64,000 bases of DNA from Gammaproteobacteria bacterium (GCA_036381015.1 DASVDR010000029.1:1-64000); one strand, 5' to 3'; counted from the stretch's first letter, positions 34,549 to 43,413 are shown. The notes: generated by a model from the sequence alone, not told the origin. Program-made: numbers and translations.

Positions 34549-34951
34549 GGCCGCCTCGCTTCGACTTCAGACCTGCGTGCATCGCGCTCGCGCGCTGGTC
34601 GATCACGGCCTTGAGCTCCTCGACGTCGACGCCGAGCGCGCTCGCCTCCGCGAGCAGCGTGTCCACCTTCTGCCGCACGATTCGCAGCCGCTCTCGGCGC
34701 GCGAACGGCGAAGGGCTGCTCGATACGAAGGTGCCCACCGTGCCGCGCTTCACGACCAGCCCTGCGATCTCGAGCTCTCGATAGGCGCGCGCGACGGTGT
34801 TCGGATTGATCAAGAGCTGCTCCGCTAGCGCGCGGATCGGAGGCAGCTCGTCGCCCGGCCGCAGGACCTTGGACGCGACCAGATACTTGATCTGGTTCAC
34901 GATCTGCTGATAGACCGGAACGCCCTCGTCCGGCGAGATTCGTATACGCAA
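34538..34951 (-). CDS. GntR-family regulator, YtrA type
   Basis: A 137-residue regulator. The N-terminal winged helix has VPVYQQIVNQIKYLVASKVL and LPPIRALAEQLLINPNTVARAYRELE, and the short helical C-terminal arm is typical of the YtrA subfamily. The start is TTG at 34951. It is the first gene of an operon with the ABC ATPase and permease, which it probably represses until an envelope-active compound appears. The TTGTAT-N10-ATACAA site upstream is the expected operator. Confidence 0.9.
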   Translation of the reverse strand: MRIRISPDEGVPVYQQIVNQIKYLVASKVLRPGDELPPIRALAEQLLINPNTVARAYRELEIAGLVVKRGTVGTFVSSSPSPFARRERLRIVRQKVDTLLAEASALGVDVEELKAVIDQRASAMHAGLKSKRGGHES

Positions 34952-34973
34952 GCCGCCCGCCGTAGTTGTGATG

Positions 34974-34995
34974 TTGTATCAAGACATTAATACAA
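34974..34995. promoter_or_regulatory. Probable YtrA-type operator
   Basis: TTGTAT, ten bases, then ATACAA: a 22-bp dyad 23 bp upstream of the GntR start in A/T-rich DNA. The spacing fits a GntR dimer and would overlap the operon promoter. Confidence 0.6.
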
Positions 34996-35178
34996 GAAAC
35001 GTCGAGGGTCAAGGGAGAGACGCAGCGCATCCCGGGCGGTCGGATGGTGCCGATGCCTCCCCCTGGCCCCGGGCGCGAGGTCGTCGCCGCGATGGCTTGC
35101 GCGCACGTCGCGCGGCGAGGAGCCGAACGTTTAGACTATTGGCGGCCCGCGTCACCGAGCGGGCGGGGGAGGAGAAAA

Positions 35179-36069
35179 ATGAGAACGACGACGTGGGCGG
35201 CTCTCGCCGTGCTGGCCGGCATCGCGGCAACGGCCGATCGAACCGCATCGGCCGCCACCGACACATGCGACCGCGAGTGTCTGCGCGGCATGATCACAAC
35301 GTTCCTCTATGCGCTGCTCGAGCATGATCCGAGCAAGTTGCCCGTCGCCGACACGCTGCGCGTGACGGAGGACGCCATCGAGAAGCCGCTTGCGCAGGTA
35401 AGCCTACTGAACACCGTCACGAGGCTCCGCGGCTATCGCCAGGATATCCTCGATGAGCGCGCGGGAATGGCCGGTGCGGATGTCGTCGTGGAAGAGGATG
35501 GAGCGCCGGTGCTGCTGGTCGTTCGTCTCAAGGTCGTCGACCGGCAGATCACCGAGATCGAGACGGTCGCGACGCGGAGCCGCGCGGAGGGACTCATCTT
35601 CAACATCGATGGTTTGAGCGCCCCGAGCGAAGAGATGAACTACGCCCCGCGTCCGGAGCAACTCGCCTCGCGCGAGGAGGCGATCGAGGCGGCGATGCAC
35701 TATCCGGCGGGCCTCAATGCGGCGAAGACCTTCGCCGCGGTGAACGCACCGTTCGCGCCGGACGCTTACCGTTACGAGAACGGCCAGGTGATGGCGGGCC
35801 CGGACTGCACGTTCGCCCCGGGCTGCCAGAACATCGCGACGCAGTCGCTGGCCATTTTCGAGCGCCTCGGCGACGTTTCGACGCGCCTGATCGGAGTCGA
35901 CGAGCGAATGGGGATCGTCTGGCTCCGCATGGCGTGGGGCGTACGCGAAGAAGGCGGAGACCAGCTTACGGTCTGGGAAAGCTTCAAAGTCTACGACGGT
36001 CAGATCCACGCCGTCGAGGCGTTCATGAAGGTCCTGCCCATTGAGCTCCGGTGGGGCGGCTGGGAGTAG
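35179..36069 (+). CDS. Secreted protein with two NTF2-like halves (uncharacterised)
   Basis: A 296-residue exported protein. GGGGGAGGAG precedes the ATG, and a signal peptide (WAALAVLAGIAATADRTASAA) is followed by CDRECLRGMITTFLYALLEHD. Both the N-terminal half (LRGMITTFLYALLEHDPSKL) and the C-terminal half (FKVYDGQIHAVEAFMKVLP) look like NTF2/SnoaL-type cone folds. The pattern recalls DUF8021-type proteins, but I am unsure. Three further Cys occur at CTFAPGC and CDRE. No catalytic residues can be named. It is convergent with the DUF998 gene, the two stop codons abutting. Confidence 0.65.
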   Translation: MRTTTWAALAVLAGIAATADRTASAATDTCDRECLRGMITTFLYALLEHDPSKLPVADTLRVTEDAIEKPLAQVSLLNTVTRLRGYRQDILDERAGMAGADVVVEEDGAPVLLVVRLKVVDRQITEIETVATRSRAEGLIFNIDGLSAPSEEMNYAPRPEQLASREEAIEAAMHYPAGLNAAKTFAAVNAPFAPDAYRYENGQVMAGPDCTFAPGCQNIATQSLAIFERLGDVSTRLIGVDERMGIVWLRMAWGVREEGGDQLTVWESFKVYDGQIHAVEAFMKVLPIELRWGGWE

Positions 36070-36801
36070 CTACTCATAGGGGGATCGAGGCCCGCAGCTC
36101 GGGTGCGGCGCCGCGCGGTACAGGTGGAGCGACATGACGGCGAGCCATGCCCACCCTACGACGACACTCAACCAGATTCCCAGGGTTGCAGCGGAAGCGG
36201 AGCGGCTCGAGAGTGCCGCGCCACCGAAGAATCCCAGCGCGACCGCAAGGCCGCATGTGAGCGAGAGACGCGCGAGCGACGGCACGTTACGGCGCGACAT
36301 TACTCGCGCCGCGAGGAAGCAACTGACGGCGAGGGAGATGAATCCCAACGAGCCCGCGACGAGGTGGAGCAACCCCGACGTGCTGATAGACGAGGGATAT
36401 CCTTCGGGAGTCCCGGGGGGAAAGCCGTCCGACGGGTCTGCCGTGAACACGGCCGCCACGATCATGCTCGCGCCGAAGGCGCCGAGGAACCCGCTCACCG
36501 CGCGCGCCTTCGCCCCCAGCACGCGCGCGGCCCCCGCGGCAGCGGCGAGTACCATCAGGCCACTGATCACGAAGTTCGCAGTCTGGACCCAACCGCCCGG
36601 CCCGTTGGCGAGCAAGCTCAGCGGGTGACGCGTGAGGTCGAAGCCGTCGCGAAGGAAAGCCTGAATCAGACCGACGGCCACATAGAAGGGACCCACGAGC
36701 ACGCCATAACCGAGCAGCGACCGCGTGACCGCGGCGCCCCGATCGAATCCCGATTCGTTCCCGAGCTTCGGTGCCGCGCCGGGGGATGTTTCGGGCTCCA
36801 T
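36070..36801 (-). CDS. DUF998 membrane protein
   Basis: A 243-residue protein with about six helices. GYGVLVGPFYVAVGLIQAFLRDGFDLTRHPLSLLANG is the diagnostic DUF998 opening, with conserved Arg-His-Pro before helix 2 (longest stretch here quoted in parts: residues about 31-67). Function unknown. It is divergent from the TetR gene with a shared A/T-rich control region, so it is the likely TetR target. Confidence 0.88.
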   Translation of the reverse strand: MEPETSPGAAPKLGNESGFDRGAAVTRSLLGYGVLVGPFYVAVGLIQAFLRDGFDLTRHPLSLLANGPGGWVQTANFVISGLMVLAAAAGAARVLGAKARAVSGFLGAFGASMIVAAVFTADPSDGFPPGTPEGYPSSISTSGLLHLVAGSLGFISLAVSCFLAARVMSRRNVPSLARLSLTCGLAVALGFFGGAALSSRSASAATLGIWLSVVVGWAWLAVMSLHLYRAAPHPSCGPRSPYE

Positions 36802-36813
36802 CGTCGGCTTACC

Positions 36814-37578
36814 ATGACTGGTTTGGATTTATATCCTGGACGGTATAATATTTCACCCATCAGTACAAGATCATCCAACCGGAGCGCTCGCCGGCGCCGA
36901 GCTCGCCGCTTCGCGGGTCCGCGCGCGGACGACCCGCGCGTCGTTCGGTCGCGCGCGGCCGTAGTCGATGCGGCGCGGACACTCTTCCTGCGCAACGGGT
37001 ATGCGGGTACCACGATGGAGGAGATCGCGGCGCTCGCCGGCCTCACGAAGCGCACGGTCTACAACAACTACGCCGACAAGGATGCGCTCTTCACACAGAT
37101 CGTCGGGGACGTCATCGCTTACGCGGAAGAGTTCGCCCGCGAGCTGCACGAAGCGTTCACCGTCGGGATCACCGCAACGAACCTTAGGGCGGCACTGGAC
37201 GACCTGGCTTGTCGCCTCGCGCTCGTCATCGTGCGCCGCGAGGTGATCGCGCTTCGGCGGCTCCTGATCGCCGAGGCGCGGGCGTTTCCCGCTCTGGCGA
37301 GGGAGTACTTCGATCGCGTTCCCGGTCAGGTGCTCGAAGCGCTGGCGTCGGGATTCGAGCATTTGGGGCGGGCCGGGCTGCTGCGAGTGGCGGACGCGCG
37401 ATGCGCCGCGTCGCAGTTCGCGTACCTCGTGGCCGGCGAGCCCCTGGACCGCGCGATGCTGGTAGGGACGGTGCCGTCCAGAGAGCACGTCGTCGCCTGT
37501 GCGCGGGAAGGAGTCGAGACGTTCCTCGCGCGATACGGCGCCGCGCGCGGCCGGCGCGACCGTTACGGCGCTCGGTAG
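36814..37578 (+). CDS. TetR/AcrR-family regulator
   Basis: Up to 254 residues. The N-terminal helix-turn-helix has VDAARTLFLRNGYAGTTMEEIAALAGLTKRTVYNNYADKDALF (residues about 50-92, a textbook TetR pattern, quoted here only to locate it by its parts AGTTMEEIA and TVYNNYADKD). The C-terminal domain (LACRLALVIVRREVIALRRL) resembles AefR-type ligand domains. The ATG at 36814 lies upstream of a good -10 box, so real translation may begin further in, near an ATT at 36850 or from a leaderless message. It probably represses itself and the divergent DUF998 gene. Confidence 0.85.
   Translation: MTGLDLYPGRYNISPISTRSSNRSARRRRARRFAGPRADDPRVVRSRAAVVDAARTLFLRNGYAGTTMEEIAALAGLTKRTVYNNYADKDALFTQIVGDVIAYAEEFARELHEAFTVGITATNLRAALDDLACRLALVIVRREVIALRRLLIAEARAFPALAREYFDRVPGQVLEALASGFEHLGRAGLLRVADARCAASQFAYLVAGEPLDRAMLVGTVPSREHVVACAREGVETFLARYGAARGRRDRYGAR
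36822..36850. promoter_or_regulatory. Shared control region of the DUF998 and TetR genes
   Basis: TATAAT at 36844-36849 with TTGGAT at 36823-36828 (15-bp spacing) reads toward tetR. On the other strand TATAAA reads toward the DUF998 gene. The TATATCC...GGTATA dyad overlapping both is a good TetR operator candidate. Confidence 0.45.
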
Positions 37579-37638
37579 CGCTAGAATCGCCGGGCAGGGG
37601 GGCATGAGAATCCGGCAGTCGCTCCCTGCGGAGGGCTC

Positions 37639-37692
37639 ATGACTGTTTTCGAGCTGGACGTCTCGGGTTTTCCGACACCGGAGTCACGATGA
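37639..37692 (+). CDS. 17-residue leader ORF coupled to a GFA gene
   Basis: ATG at 37639 follows a strong GCGGAGGG (37629-37635). The peptide reads MTVFELDVSGFPTPESR and its TGA overlaps the ATG of the GFA gene (ATGA). The GFA gene itself has no good ribosome site inside the leader's last codons, so the leader may bring ribosomes to it. No run of regulatory codons is seen. Confidence 0.4.
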   Translation: MTVFELDVSGFPTPESR

Positions 37693-38159
37693 GTAGCTAT
37701 GAAGGCGGGTGCGCTTGCGGCGCCGTTCGTTATCGGCTCGAGTCCGAGCCGATGTTCGTTCACTGCTGTCATTGCCGCGACTGCCAGCGGCAGACGGGCT
37801 CGGCATTCGTGCTGAACGCGCTGATCGAGACGGATCGCGTCGTGCTCTTGTCGGGCGAGCTCACGGTGCACACCATGCCGACCGACAGCGGCCGGCCGCA
37901 CGACGTTTACCGCTGCGCGACATGCGGCACGGCCGTTTGGAGCGACTACGGCCGGCGCCGATACTTGCGATTCGTGCGTGTCGGCACGCTCGACGAGCCC
38001 GATGCGATCGCACCCGACGTGCACATCTATACGCGTTCGAAGCTCCCATGGGTACGCCTACCGGAAGGCGCGCGTGCGTTCGAGGCGTACTACCACATGA
38101 AGACGGAGTGGCCGCCCGAGAGCCAGACGCGGCGCGAACGGGCGGCCGGCAAGGCGTAG
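37689..38159 (+). CDS. GFA-family zinc protein
   Basis: A 156-residue GFA/CENP-V fold protein: GGCACGAVRYRL, HCCHCRDCQRQTGSAF and YRCATCGTAVWSDYG provide the cysteines for zinc. The family is named for a glutathione-dependent formaldehyde-activating enzyme, but most members have no proven activity. Its start overlaps a short leader ORF. A second GFA gene lies convergent 63 bp away. A role with a thiol or small aldehyde is speculative. Confidence 0.9.
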   Translation: MSSYEGGCACGAVRYRLESEPMFVHCCHCRDCQRQTGSAFVLNALIETDRVVLLSGELTVHTMPTDSGRPHDVYRCATCGTAVWSDYGRRRYLRFVRVGTLDEPDAIAPDVHIYTRSKLPWVRLPEGARAFEAYYHMKTEWPPESQTRRERAAGKA

Positions 38160-38222
38160 CAGCGGCATGCCGTTCGGCGAGCGTCACGCACCCTCCGCCA
38201 TCCTTGGCAGCGGAACGGCGTC

Positions 38223-38618
38223 CTATCCCGGATACTCGTCGAACTCCGCGAGCCCCTGCTGGCGCTTGTGCCACGGCGGGCTCGATTTCAAGAACATGTG
38301 CGCCGACTCGACGAGCGGCTCGGCGGTGTCGAGCGTCCCCGGCTGGATGAAGTAGATCCCCATCGAGGGGTGACCGGTCGGCATGTGCGTGCCGCACACG
38401 GAGCAGAAATTGCGGAAGTTGCCGGGAGAGCTTTCGTACTTCTTGAGCAGCGACTCGCCGCTCGTCCACTTGAAGCTGTCGAACGGTGCCGTGGTGTAGT
38501 CGCCGTAAGCCGAGCCGCTCGTCTTCTGACAGATCTTGCAGTGGCATTTCGTGACGCTCGGCCCGACCGTGGCCGCTTCGTAAGTGACCTTTCCGCACAA
38601 GCAGCTTCCCTTGGCCAT
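38223..38618 (-). CDS. GFA-family zinc protein
   Basis: A 131-residue GFA protein: GSCLCGKVTYEA, CHCKICQKTSGSAYGDY and NFCSVCGTHMPTGHP. It starts at ATG 38618 after GGAGA; the earlier in-frame start lacks a ribosome site. It differs clearly in sequence from the convergent GFA protein, so this is not a fresh duplication. Activity unknown. Confidence 0.9.
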   Translation of the reverse strand: MAKGSCLCGKVTYEAATVGPSVTKCHCKICQKTSGSAYGDYTTAPFDSFKWTSGESLLKKYESSPGNFRNFCSVCGTHMPTGHPSMGIYFIQPGTLDTAEPLVESAHMFLKSSPPWHKRQQGLAEFDEYPG

Positions 38619-38702
38619 TTTGGTTCTCCAAACATGTCTGCCGCGCCTCGAGGCCGCGGCACGTCGGGTGGCTGAATCGGAGATCAATCGTAGCAGCGGC
38701 GG

Positions 38703-38880
38703 TCTATTGCGACAAAGTGCTCGCTTGCCGATACGCTCGAGGCCGGCTCCAAGTTTCGAGATTCAGATCGCCGGCCAGCGGATCTACGTCCCGGCGCGCG
38801 CGAGCTTCAGCGTCGAGCACGAGCGCGGCGCCGCGGAAGAGGAGATCGAATTTCAGATCAAGCGGCCGGCCGGCGAGTAG
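38703..38880 (+). pseudogene. Frameshifted amphi-Trp-domain protein remnant
   Basis: One frame reads KCSLADTLEAGSKF (to about 38756). The next reads FEIQIAGQRIYVPARASFSV and EHERGAAEEEIEFQIK up to the stop at 38880. Together they form the C-terminal core of an amphi-Trp-domain protein, requiring one extra or missing base near 38755-38758. A stop codon lies just upstream in the first frame, so the N-terminal part is also lost. Confidence 0.5.
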
Positions 38881-38895
38881 GCCGACCGGCCGCGC

Positions 38896-39051
38896 TTACT
38901 TCTTCTTCGGCAGCGGCTCGCAGCCGAGCTCGCGCAGGCGCGCCTCGTCGAGGACGGCGGTCGCCTCGGCGTCGATCTGCGCGTCGTCCGGCTCCTTCGG
39001 GAGAATCGCGGTCTCGGCGTGCTCTTCGTCCCGGTGCTTGTCTCGCTCCAT
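38896..39051 (-). CDS. Small acidic protein, 51 residues
   Basis: An intact frame from ATG 39051 to TAA 38896: starts MERDKHRDEEHAETAILPKE, contains QIDAEATAVLDEARLRELG and ends CEPLPKKK. It is charged and probably helical in its second half. Codon use matches neighbours. It is not recognised and there is no strong ribosome site. It lies between the amphi-Trp remnant and the orphan permease. Confidence 0.5.
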   Translation of the reverse strand: MERDKHRDEEHAETAILPKEPDDAQIDAEATAVLDEARLRELGCEPLPKKK

Positions 39052-39144
39052 CGTGTCGCGTCTCGTGCCTTTGAGGACGAGTCAGCGTAGGGGGCGCGAG
39101 CCTGCGGCGACAGGACCGGGATCACGATCCGAAGACCACTCCTG

Positions 39145-41643
39145 CTATTCGTAGCGCAGCGCCTCCATCGGAGCCACCCTCGATGCGCGCCGCGCGGGGA
39201 CGTAGCCCGCGGCCCACACGACGACGGCGAGCACGGCCGCCGCCGCGAGAATCACGAGCGGATCGCGCCCCGACAAGCCGAACAGGAGGGCTTCGGCGAA
39301 CCGGCCTAGACCGAGCGCGGCGACTAGACCTACGGCCGCGCCGATCACCGCCATCGCGCCGACTTGCTTCAAGACCATCGCGCGCAGCCGGCTCGGCTCG
39401 GCGCCGAGTGCGAGGCGCAGGCCCAGCTCTCGCGTGCGTTGCGTGACGTTGTAGGCGAGCACCCCGTGGAGGCCGACGGCTGCGAGCAGCGTCGCGAGCG
39501 CGGCGAATGCCGCCGACAGCACCGACAGCAGGCGATCGATGTAAACCGTCTCTTGCACGAGATCGGTCATCGTCCGGAGGTTCGTGACGGGAACGTCGGG
39601 GTCGATCTCCGCGACGACGCGCGGGATCGCCGCGAGCAGCGCTTCCGGGTCCACGCCGGCGCGCACATAGTAGAACATCGACTCGATCGCGTCGGCGCTC
39701 TGTCGGCGCGGCGCGTAGACGATCGGCTGGATCTCGCCCTTGACCGAGTCGTGCTTCGCGTCCGCGACCACACCGACGATTTCGAAGGGAAGGTCCGTCG
39801 TCGTGCCGAAACCGAGGCGCTTTCCGAGGGGGTCGTCGAGACCGAACTTGCGCACGAAGCTCTCGTTGACGATCGCGACCGGCGGCGAATTGGCCGTGTC
39901 CCGATCCGTGAATGCGCGCCCCGCGAGCAGCGAAATGCCGAGCGCATCGAAGTAGCCGGAGCCGATCAGCTGCCATGTGGCGGCGCGGTCGAGATCCGGA
40001 GCGGCCTCGAAGCCTTCGACCGACATCTGCCCGCCGATCGAGAAGTCGCTGAGCAGCGGAAGCCATGCGCTGCCGACCGCGAGCACGCCGGGTTGCGCTG
40101 CCAATGTCTCCTCGACGCGATCGTAGAGAGCGGCGAGGCGCTCGGCATCGTACGCGTTCAGACGAGGCGTGATGCTGAAGGTCACGAGCGAATCGATGTT
40201 CATGCCGAGATCCTCTCGGGCCACGTTCACGAGGCTGCGCGAGAAGAGCCCCGCGAGCACGAGCAGCACCATCGAGAACGCAATTTGCGCCGTGGTCAGC
40301 GTTGCGCGAAAGCGCACCGCAGCGCGGCCGCCGGACGCTCGTGAGGCGTGCGCCTTCATCGCCTCGGCCGCGTCCACGCCGCTGACGCGCCATGCGGGTA
40401 CCAAGCCGAACACGACGACGGTCGCGAGCGATGCGCCGGCCGCGAACGTCAGCGCGGCGGAGCTCAACTGCGGATCGAGCACGGCGGCGAGACCTGCGGG
40501 CAATAGGCCCGTGATGAGCCGCACGATCAGGACGGCGACGAGAAGGCTCGCGACGCCGCCGACCGCGATCAGCACGAACGACTCGCCGAGCAGCTGCCGG
40601 ACGAGCCGGCCGCGGCTCGCGCCGAGGGACGCCCGAATCGCTATCTCCCCGGTCCTGGATGCGCCGCGGGCGAGCAGCAGATTCGCGACGTTCACGCAGA
40701 CGATCAGGAGCACGAGCACCGTCACGCCGAGCAGCAGCTCGAGCGGCCGGGCCGCCCTGTCCGGGAGCGGGCTCTTGCCGCGCGCTCCCGGAGAGAGCGT
40801 CAACCGGCGCTGCCGGAACTGCTCGAGCATGCCGCCCGGCAACTCCGCCTCGCTCAGCATCGGCGCTTCGACCTCGTTCAGAATGCGGCTATGGAGGACG
40901 CCGAGCTCCGCATTCGCCCGCTCCGGCGTCACGCCGGGCGCGAGCCGCGCGAATAGATACAGCCAGTAGAACTGCCGGCTCTCGTGAATCGGCGCCGGCC
41001 GCATCAAGGTCAGCGTGAGCGGCACGAAGACCTGCGAGCGCACGCCGAGCGTCGTGCCCGTGAAGCCCGCCGGCGCAACGCCGATGATCTCGAGCGCCTG
41101 GCCGTTGACCGTGAGCGTCTCGCCGATCACGTTCGGATCGCCGCCGAGCTGCGTCTGCCAGTAGTCGTAACTGAGCACGGCCACGGCGGACTCGCCGATG
41201 CGCGGCTCGTCTTGCGGCCCGATGAGTCGACCGAGCGCGGGTTGCAGGTCGAGCACATCGAAGTAGCGGCCCGAGACGAGCGCTCCGCGGCCGGCGAACG
41301 GCCGCTCTCCGAAGCTCAAGTTGGCCAAGAAGTCGACGTAGGCCGCGAGCCCCGTGAACACCGTCTGCTCGCGCTCGAGATCGCGGAACATCGGATAGCT
41401 GAACTGAGCGTCGCCGTCTCCGATCGCGAGATCCCGAATGCTTCCGCCGGGCTTCGGGCCCGGCGACGCGAGATTGACGAGCCGCTCGGGCTCCGGCACC
41501 GGCAGAGGGCGGACGAGAATCTGATGGTAGAGCGAGAACATCGCCGTCGTCGCGCCGATGCCGAGCGCGAGCATGACGATGACGGTCAGCGACAGCGCGG
41601 GACGGCGCAGCAACTGACGGACGGCGTATTCGACGTGCGGCAT
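39145..41643 (-). CDS. Orphan MacB/FtsX-type permease (ADOP-like)
   Basis: An 832-residue protein with the layout of duplicated orphan permeases: N-terminal RQLLRRPALSLTVIVMLALG and FSLYHQILVRPLPVP, a MacB-PCD domain, the first FtsX block (LLLGVTVLVLLIVCVNVANL ... LLLARGASRTGEIAIRASLGA), a second periplasmic domain, and a C-terminal FtsX block ending ARRASRVAPMEALRYE. GAGGAAG lies ahead of ATG 41643. No ATPase is adjacent. It is strongly similar to the permease at 61341-63842 (shared GPKPG, VIGETLTVNGQ/VLGRTLTVNGQ, VNESFVRKFGL), so the two are paralogues. Confidence 0.9.
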   Translation of the reverse strand: MPHVEYAVRQLLRRPALSLTVIVMLALGIGATTAMFSLYHQILVRPLPVPEPERLVNLASPGPKPGGSIRDLAIGDGDAQFSYPMFRDLEREQTVFTGLAAYVDFLANLSFGERPFAGRGALVSGRYFDVLDLQPALGRLIGPQDEPRIGESAVAVLSYDYWQTQLGGDPNVIGETLTVNGQALEIIGVAPAGFTGTTLGVRSQVFVPLTLTLMRPAPIHESRQFYWLYLFARLAPGVTPERANAELGVLHSRILNEVEAPMLSEAELPGGMLEQFRQRRLTLSPGARGKSPLPDRAARPLELLLGVTVLVLLIVCVNVANLLLARGASRTGEIAIRASLGASRGRLVRQLLGESFVLIAVGGVASLLVAVLIVRLITGLLPAGLAAVLDPQLSSAALTFAAGASLATVVVFGLVPAWRVSGVDAAEAMKAHASRASGGRAAVRFRATLTTAQIAFSMVLLVLAGLFSRSLVNVAREDLGMNIDSLVTFSITPRLNAYDAERLAALYDRVEETLAAQPGVLAVGSAWLPLLSDFSIGGQMSVEGFEAAPDLDRAATWQLIGSGYFDALGISLLAGRAFTDRDTANSPPVAIVNESFVRKFGLDDPLGKRLGFGTTTDLPFEIVGVVADAKHDSVKGEIQPIVYAPRRQSADAIESMFYYVRAGVDPEALLAAIPRVVAEIDPDVPVTNLRTMTDLVQETVYIDRLLSVLSAAFAALATLLAAVGLHGVLAYNVTQRTRELGLRLALGAEPSRLRAMVLKQVGAMAVIGAAVGLVAALGLGRFAEALLFGLSGRDPLVILAAAAVLAVVVWAAGYVPARRASRVAPMEALRYE

Positions 41644-41808
41644 GGTCTTCCTCGTCCAGCACGGCCCGTGCCAGATGAGCCGGAGCGCGCAACGCACTGT
41701 TCGGTCAGCCAAAGCGGCCGGAAGACCGGGTCAGTCCGCGCCCGGCCGTCCCGAAATCGGACACGAGGTTCCGGAAGCGGGACTTCCGATAGGCTGTGGC
41801 GCCGCCGC

Positions 41809-41997
41809 CTATTGCGGCGCCGGCGGCCGATCCCGGGCGGGTCCGCAGCGGTCGCAGGAGCTCAGCGCCACGAAGGTGCCGCCGTTCCGCTGGCTTGTCT
41901 CGCGCATCAGCGACGCATAGGTCGCCGCAGACAGCAGCTCCTCGGCGACGCGGTAGTACACCGGGAATGCCAAAGCGTGTATCCGCGCTTTTCTCAT
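41809..41997 (-). CDS. Doubtful small ORF
   Basis: A 62-residue frame (RIHALAFPVYYRVAEELLSA ... ALSSCDRC) within the 531-bp gap between the orphan permease start and the histidine kinase stop. There is no ribosome site, and the frame stays open upstream of the ATG with plausible residues (IVAFNADAHALVAGKPG), so it might be a decayed gene's 3' end. The rest of this gap shows no gene. Confidence 0.25.
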   Translation of the reverse strand: MRKARIHALAFPVYYRVAEELLSAATYASLMRETSQRNGGTFVALSSCDRCGPARDRPPAPQ

Positions 41998-42174
41998 GCC
42001 GGGCTTGCCGGCGACGAGCGCATGAGCGTCGGCGTTGAAGGCGACTATAGGACTAGTAGAAGGCCCGCGGCTGAATCGATTTTCGGCGAGGTGCAGGCGC
42101 CTCGATCCGAAATCTGCCGGTGAGGCTTCGGCGTTATGCGCTCGAGGAGAGGAGGGCGGAAGGGCGAAGGATCA

Positions 42175-43413
42175 TCACGACTTTGCGGCTTCGCGTGCCG
42201 CAGTCTCCACATCCGCTGCCAGCGGCTGCTGTTTCTTCCATTGAAACTTGAACACAGTGCCCCGGCCGCCGGACGCCGGCTCGAACCAGACGCGGCCGCC
42301 TTGCCACTGAACGATGCGGTTCACGATCGCCAGTCCCATACCGCTTCCCTCGACTTGATCGCGCGGTTTCAGCGTCTGAAACATCTCGAATACGCGGTCC
42401 GCATATTCATTCGGGATGCCCTCGCCGTCGTCCGCGACGGCAAAGACGTATTGATCGCCCTGCTCCTGACAGGAGACGACGACGCGGCCTTCCGGTCCGG
42501 GGTGGTGCTTCACTGCATTGCCGATGAGGTTACGGAACACCTGTTCGAGCGGCGCCGAGTAGGTGCTGAACGTGGGCAGCTGCCCGTCGATCGAGATCGA
42601 GATCGTCGGCGGAGGATCGATCAGCTGCGCGACGTCGAGCACGAGGGCATGAGTATCGGTCACGCGATGAGCGCCCACTTTTCTTCCGGCGCGGGAATAT
42701 GCGAGCAGATCGTCGAGCAGCCGGTTCAGCCGTTGCGTCCTCTTGCGCAGGAGCCCGAGATTCTCCTGAACGTTATTCGCGTCGTAACCGTCCAGCCCCT
42801 CGGTAATCCACTCCACCAGCAGCTCGATCGCCCGCAACGGCGCTTTCAAGTCGTGGGACGCAACATAGGCGAATTGCTCGAGATCCTTGTTCGAGCGGAC
42901 GAGCTCGGCTTGCTTCGCTTGGAGCTCGAGCTCCATTTTTCGCCGATCCGAGATATCCGTGGCCGTCGAGAAGATGCCGCGCACGTTTCCCGACTCGTCG
43001 AAGCTCGGTCGGTACGAGAAGCGAAAGTAGCCGTTGCTGTTACCGACCGCGCCGGTCGATTCATAGCTGACCGCCTCGCCCGCGAGAGCGCGCATATAGT
43101 ACGGTTGCCGCTCAAGGAAGCGCTCGGGGCCCATGATGTCCGAGATGTGCAGACCGATGGCCTCATGCGCCGACCAGCCAGCCGCCTCGAGAAACGCGTC
43201 GTTGGCGAACACTATGCGCAATTCGGGATCCAGGAACAGAAAGTGGTTCGGCACGCCTTCGGCGAGCATCCGAAAGCGCTCCTCGCTCGTCTGCGCGCTT
43301 CCGGTGGGGCGGGTATCGCCGCCCTCGCGGGCGCGTAGCTGAGCCTCGGCTTTCTCCAGCGCGATAAGCGCCTCTTCGAGCGTCTCGGGTCGTCTGTGTT
43401 CGGCAGCGGTCAT
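42175..43413 (-). CDS. PAS sensor histidine kinase
   Basis: A 412-residue soluble kinase. A PAS domain (about 45-165, EERFRMLAEGVPNHFLFLDPELRIVF) is followed by a short coiled coil, HisKA with His187 in ASHDLKAPLRAIELL, and HATPase_c with NLIGNAVKHH, DDGEGIPN and GSGMGLAIVNRI. The H-box and helical pattern resemble phytochrome-type/HWE-near kinases that pair with stand-alone receivers. The start overlaps the stop of the response regulator gene (ATGA), so the pair is a coupled two-component module feeding a cyclic-di-GMP-type output. Confidence 0.92.
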   Translation of the reverse strand: MTAAEHRRPETLEEALIALEKAEAQLRAREGGDTRPTGSAQTSEERFRMLAEGVPNHFLFLDPELRIVFANDAFLEAAGWSAHEAIGLHISDIMGPERFLERQPYYMRALAGEAVSYESTGAVGNSNGYFRFSYRPSFDESGNVRGIFSTATDISDRRKMELELQAKQAELVRSNKDLEQFAYVASHDLKAPLRAIELLVEWITEGLDGYDANNVQENLGLLRKRTQRLNRLLDDLLAYSRAGRKVGAHRVTDTHALVLDVAQLIDPPPTISISIDGQLPTFSTYSAPLEQVFRNLIGNAVKHHPGPEGRVVVSCQEQGDQYVFAVADDGEGIPNEYADRVFEMFQTLKPRDQVEGSGMGLAIVNRIVQWQGGRVWFEPASGGRGTVFKFQWKKQQPLAADVETAAREAAKS

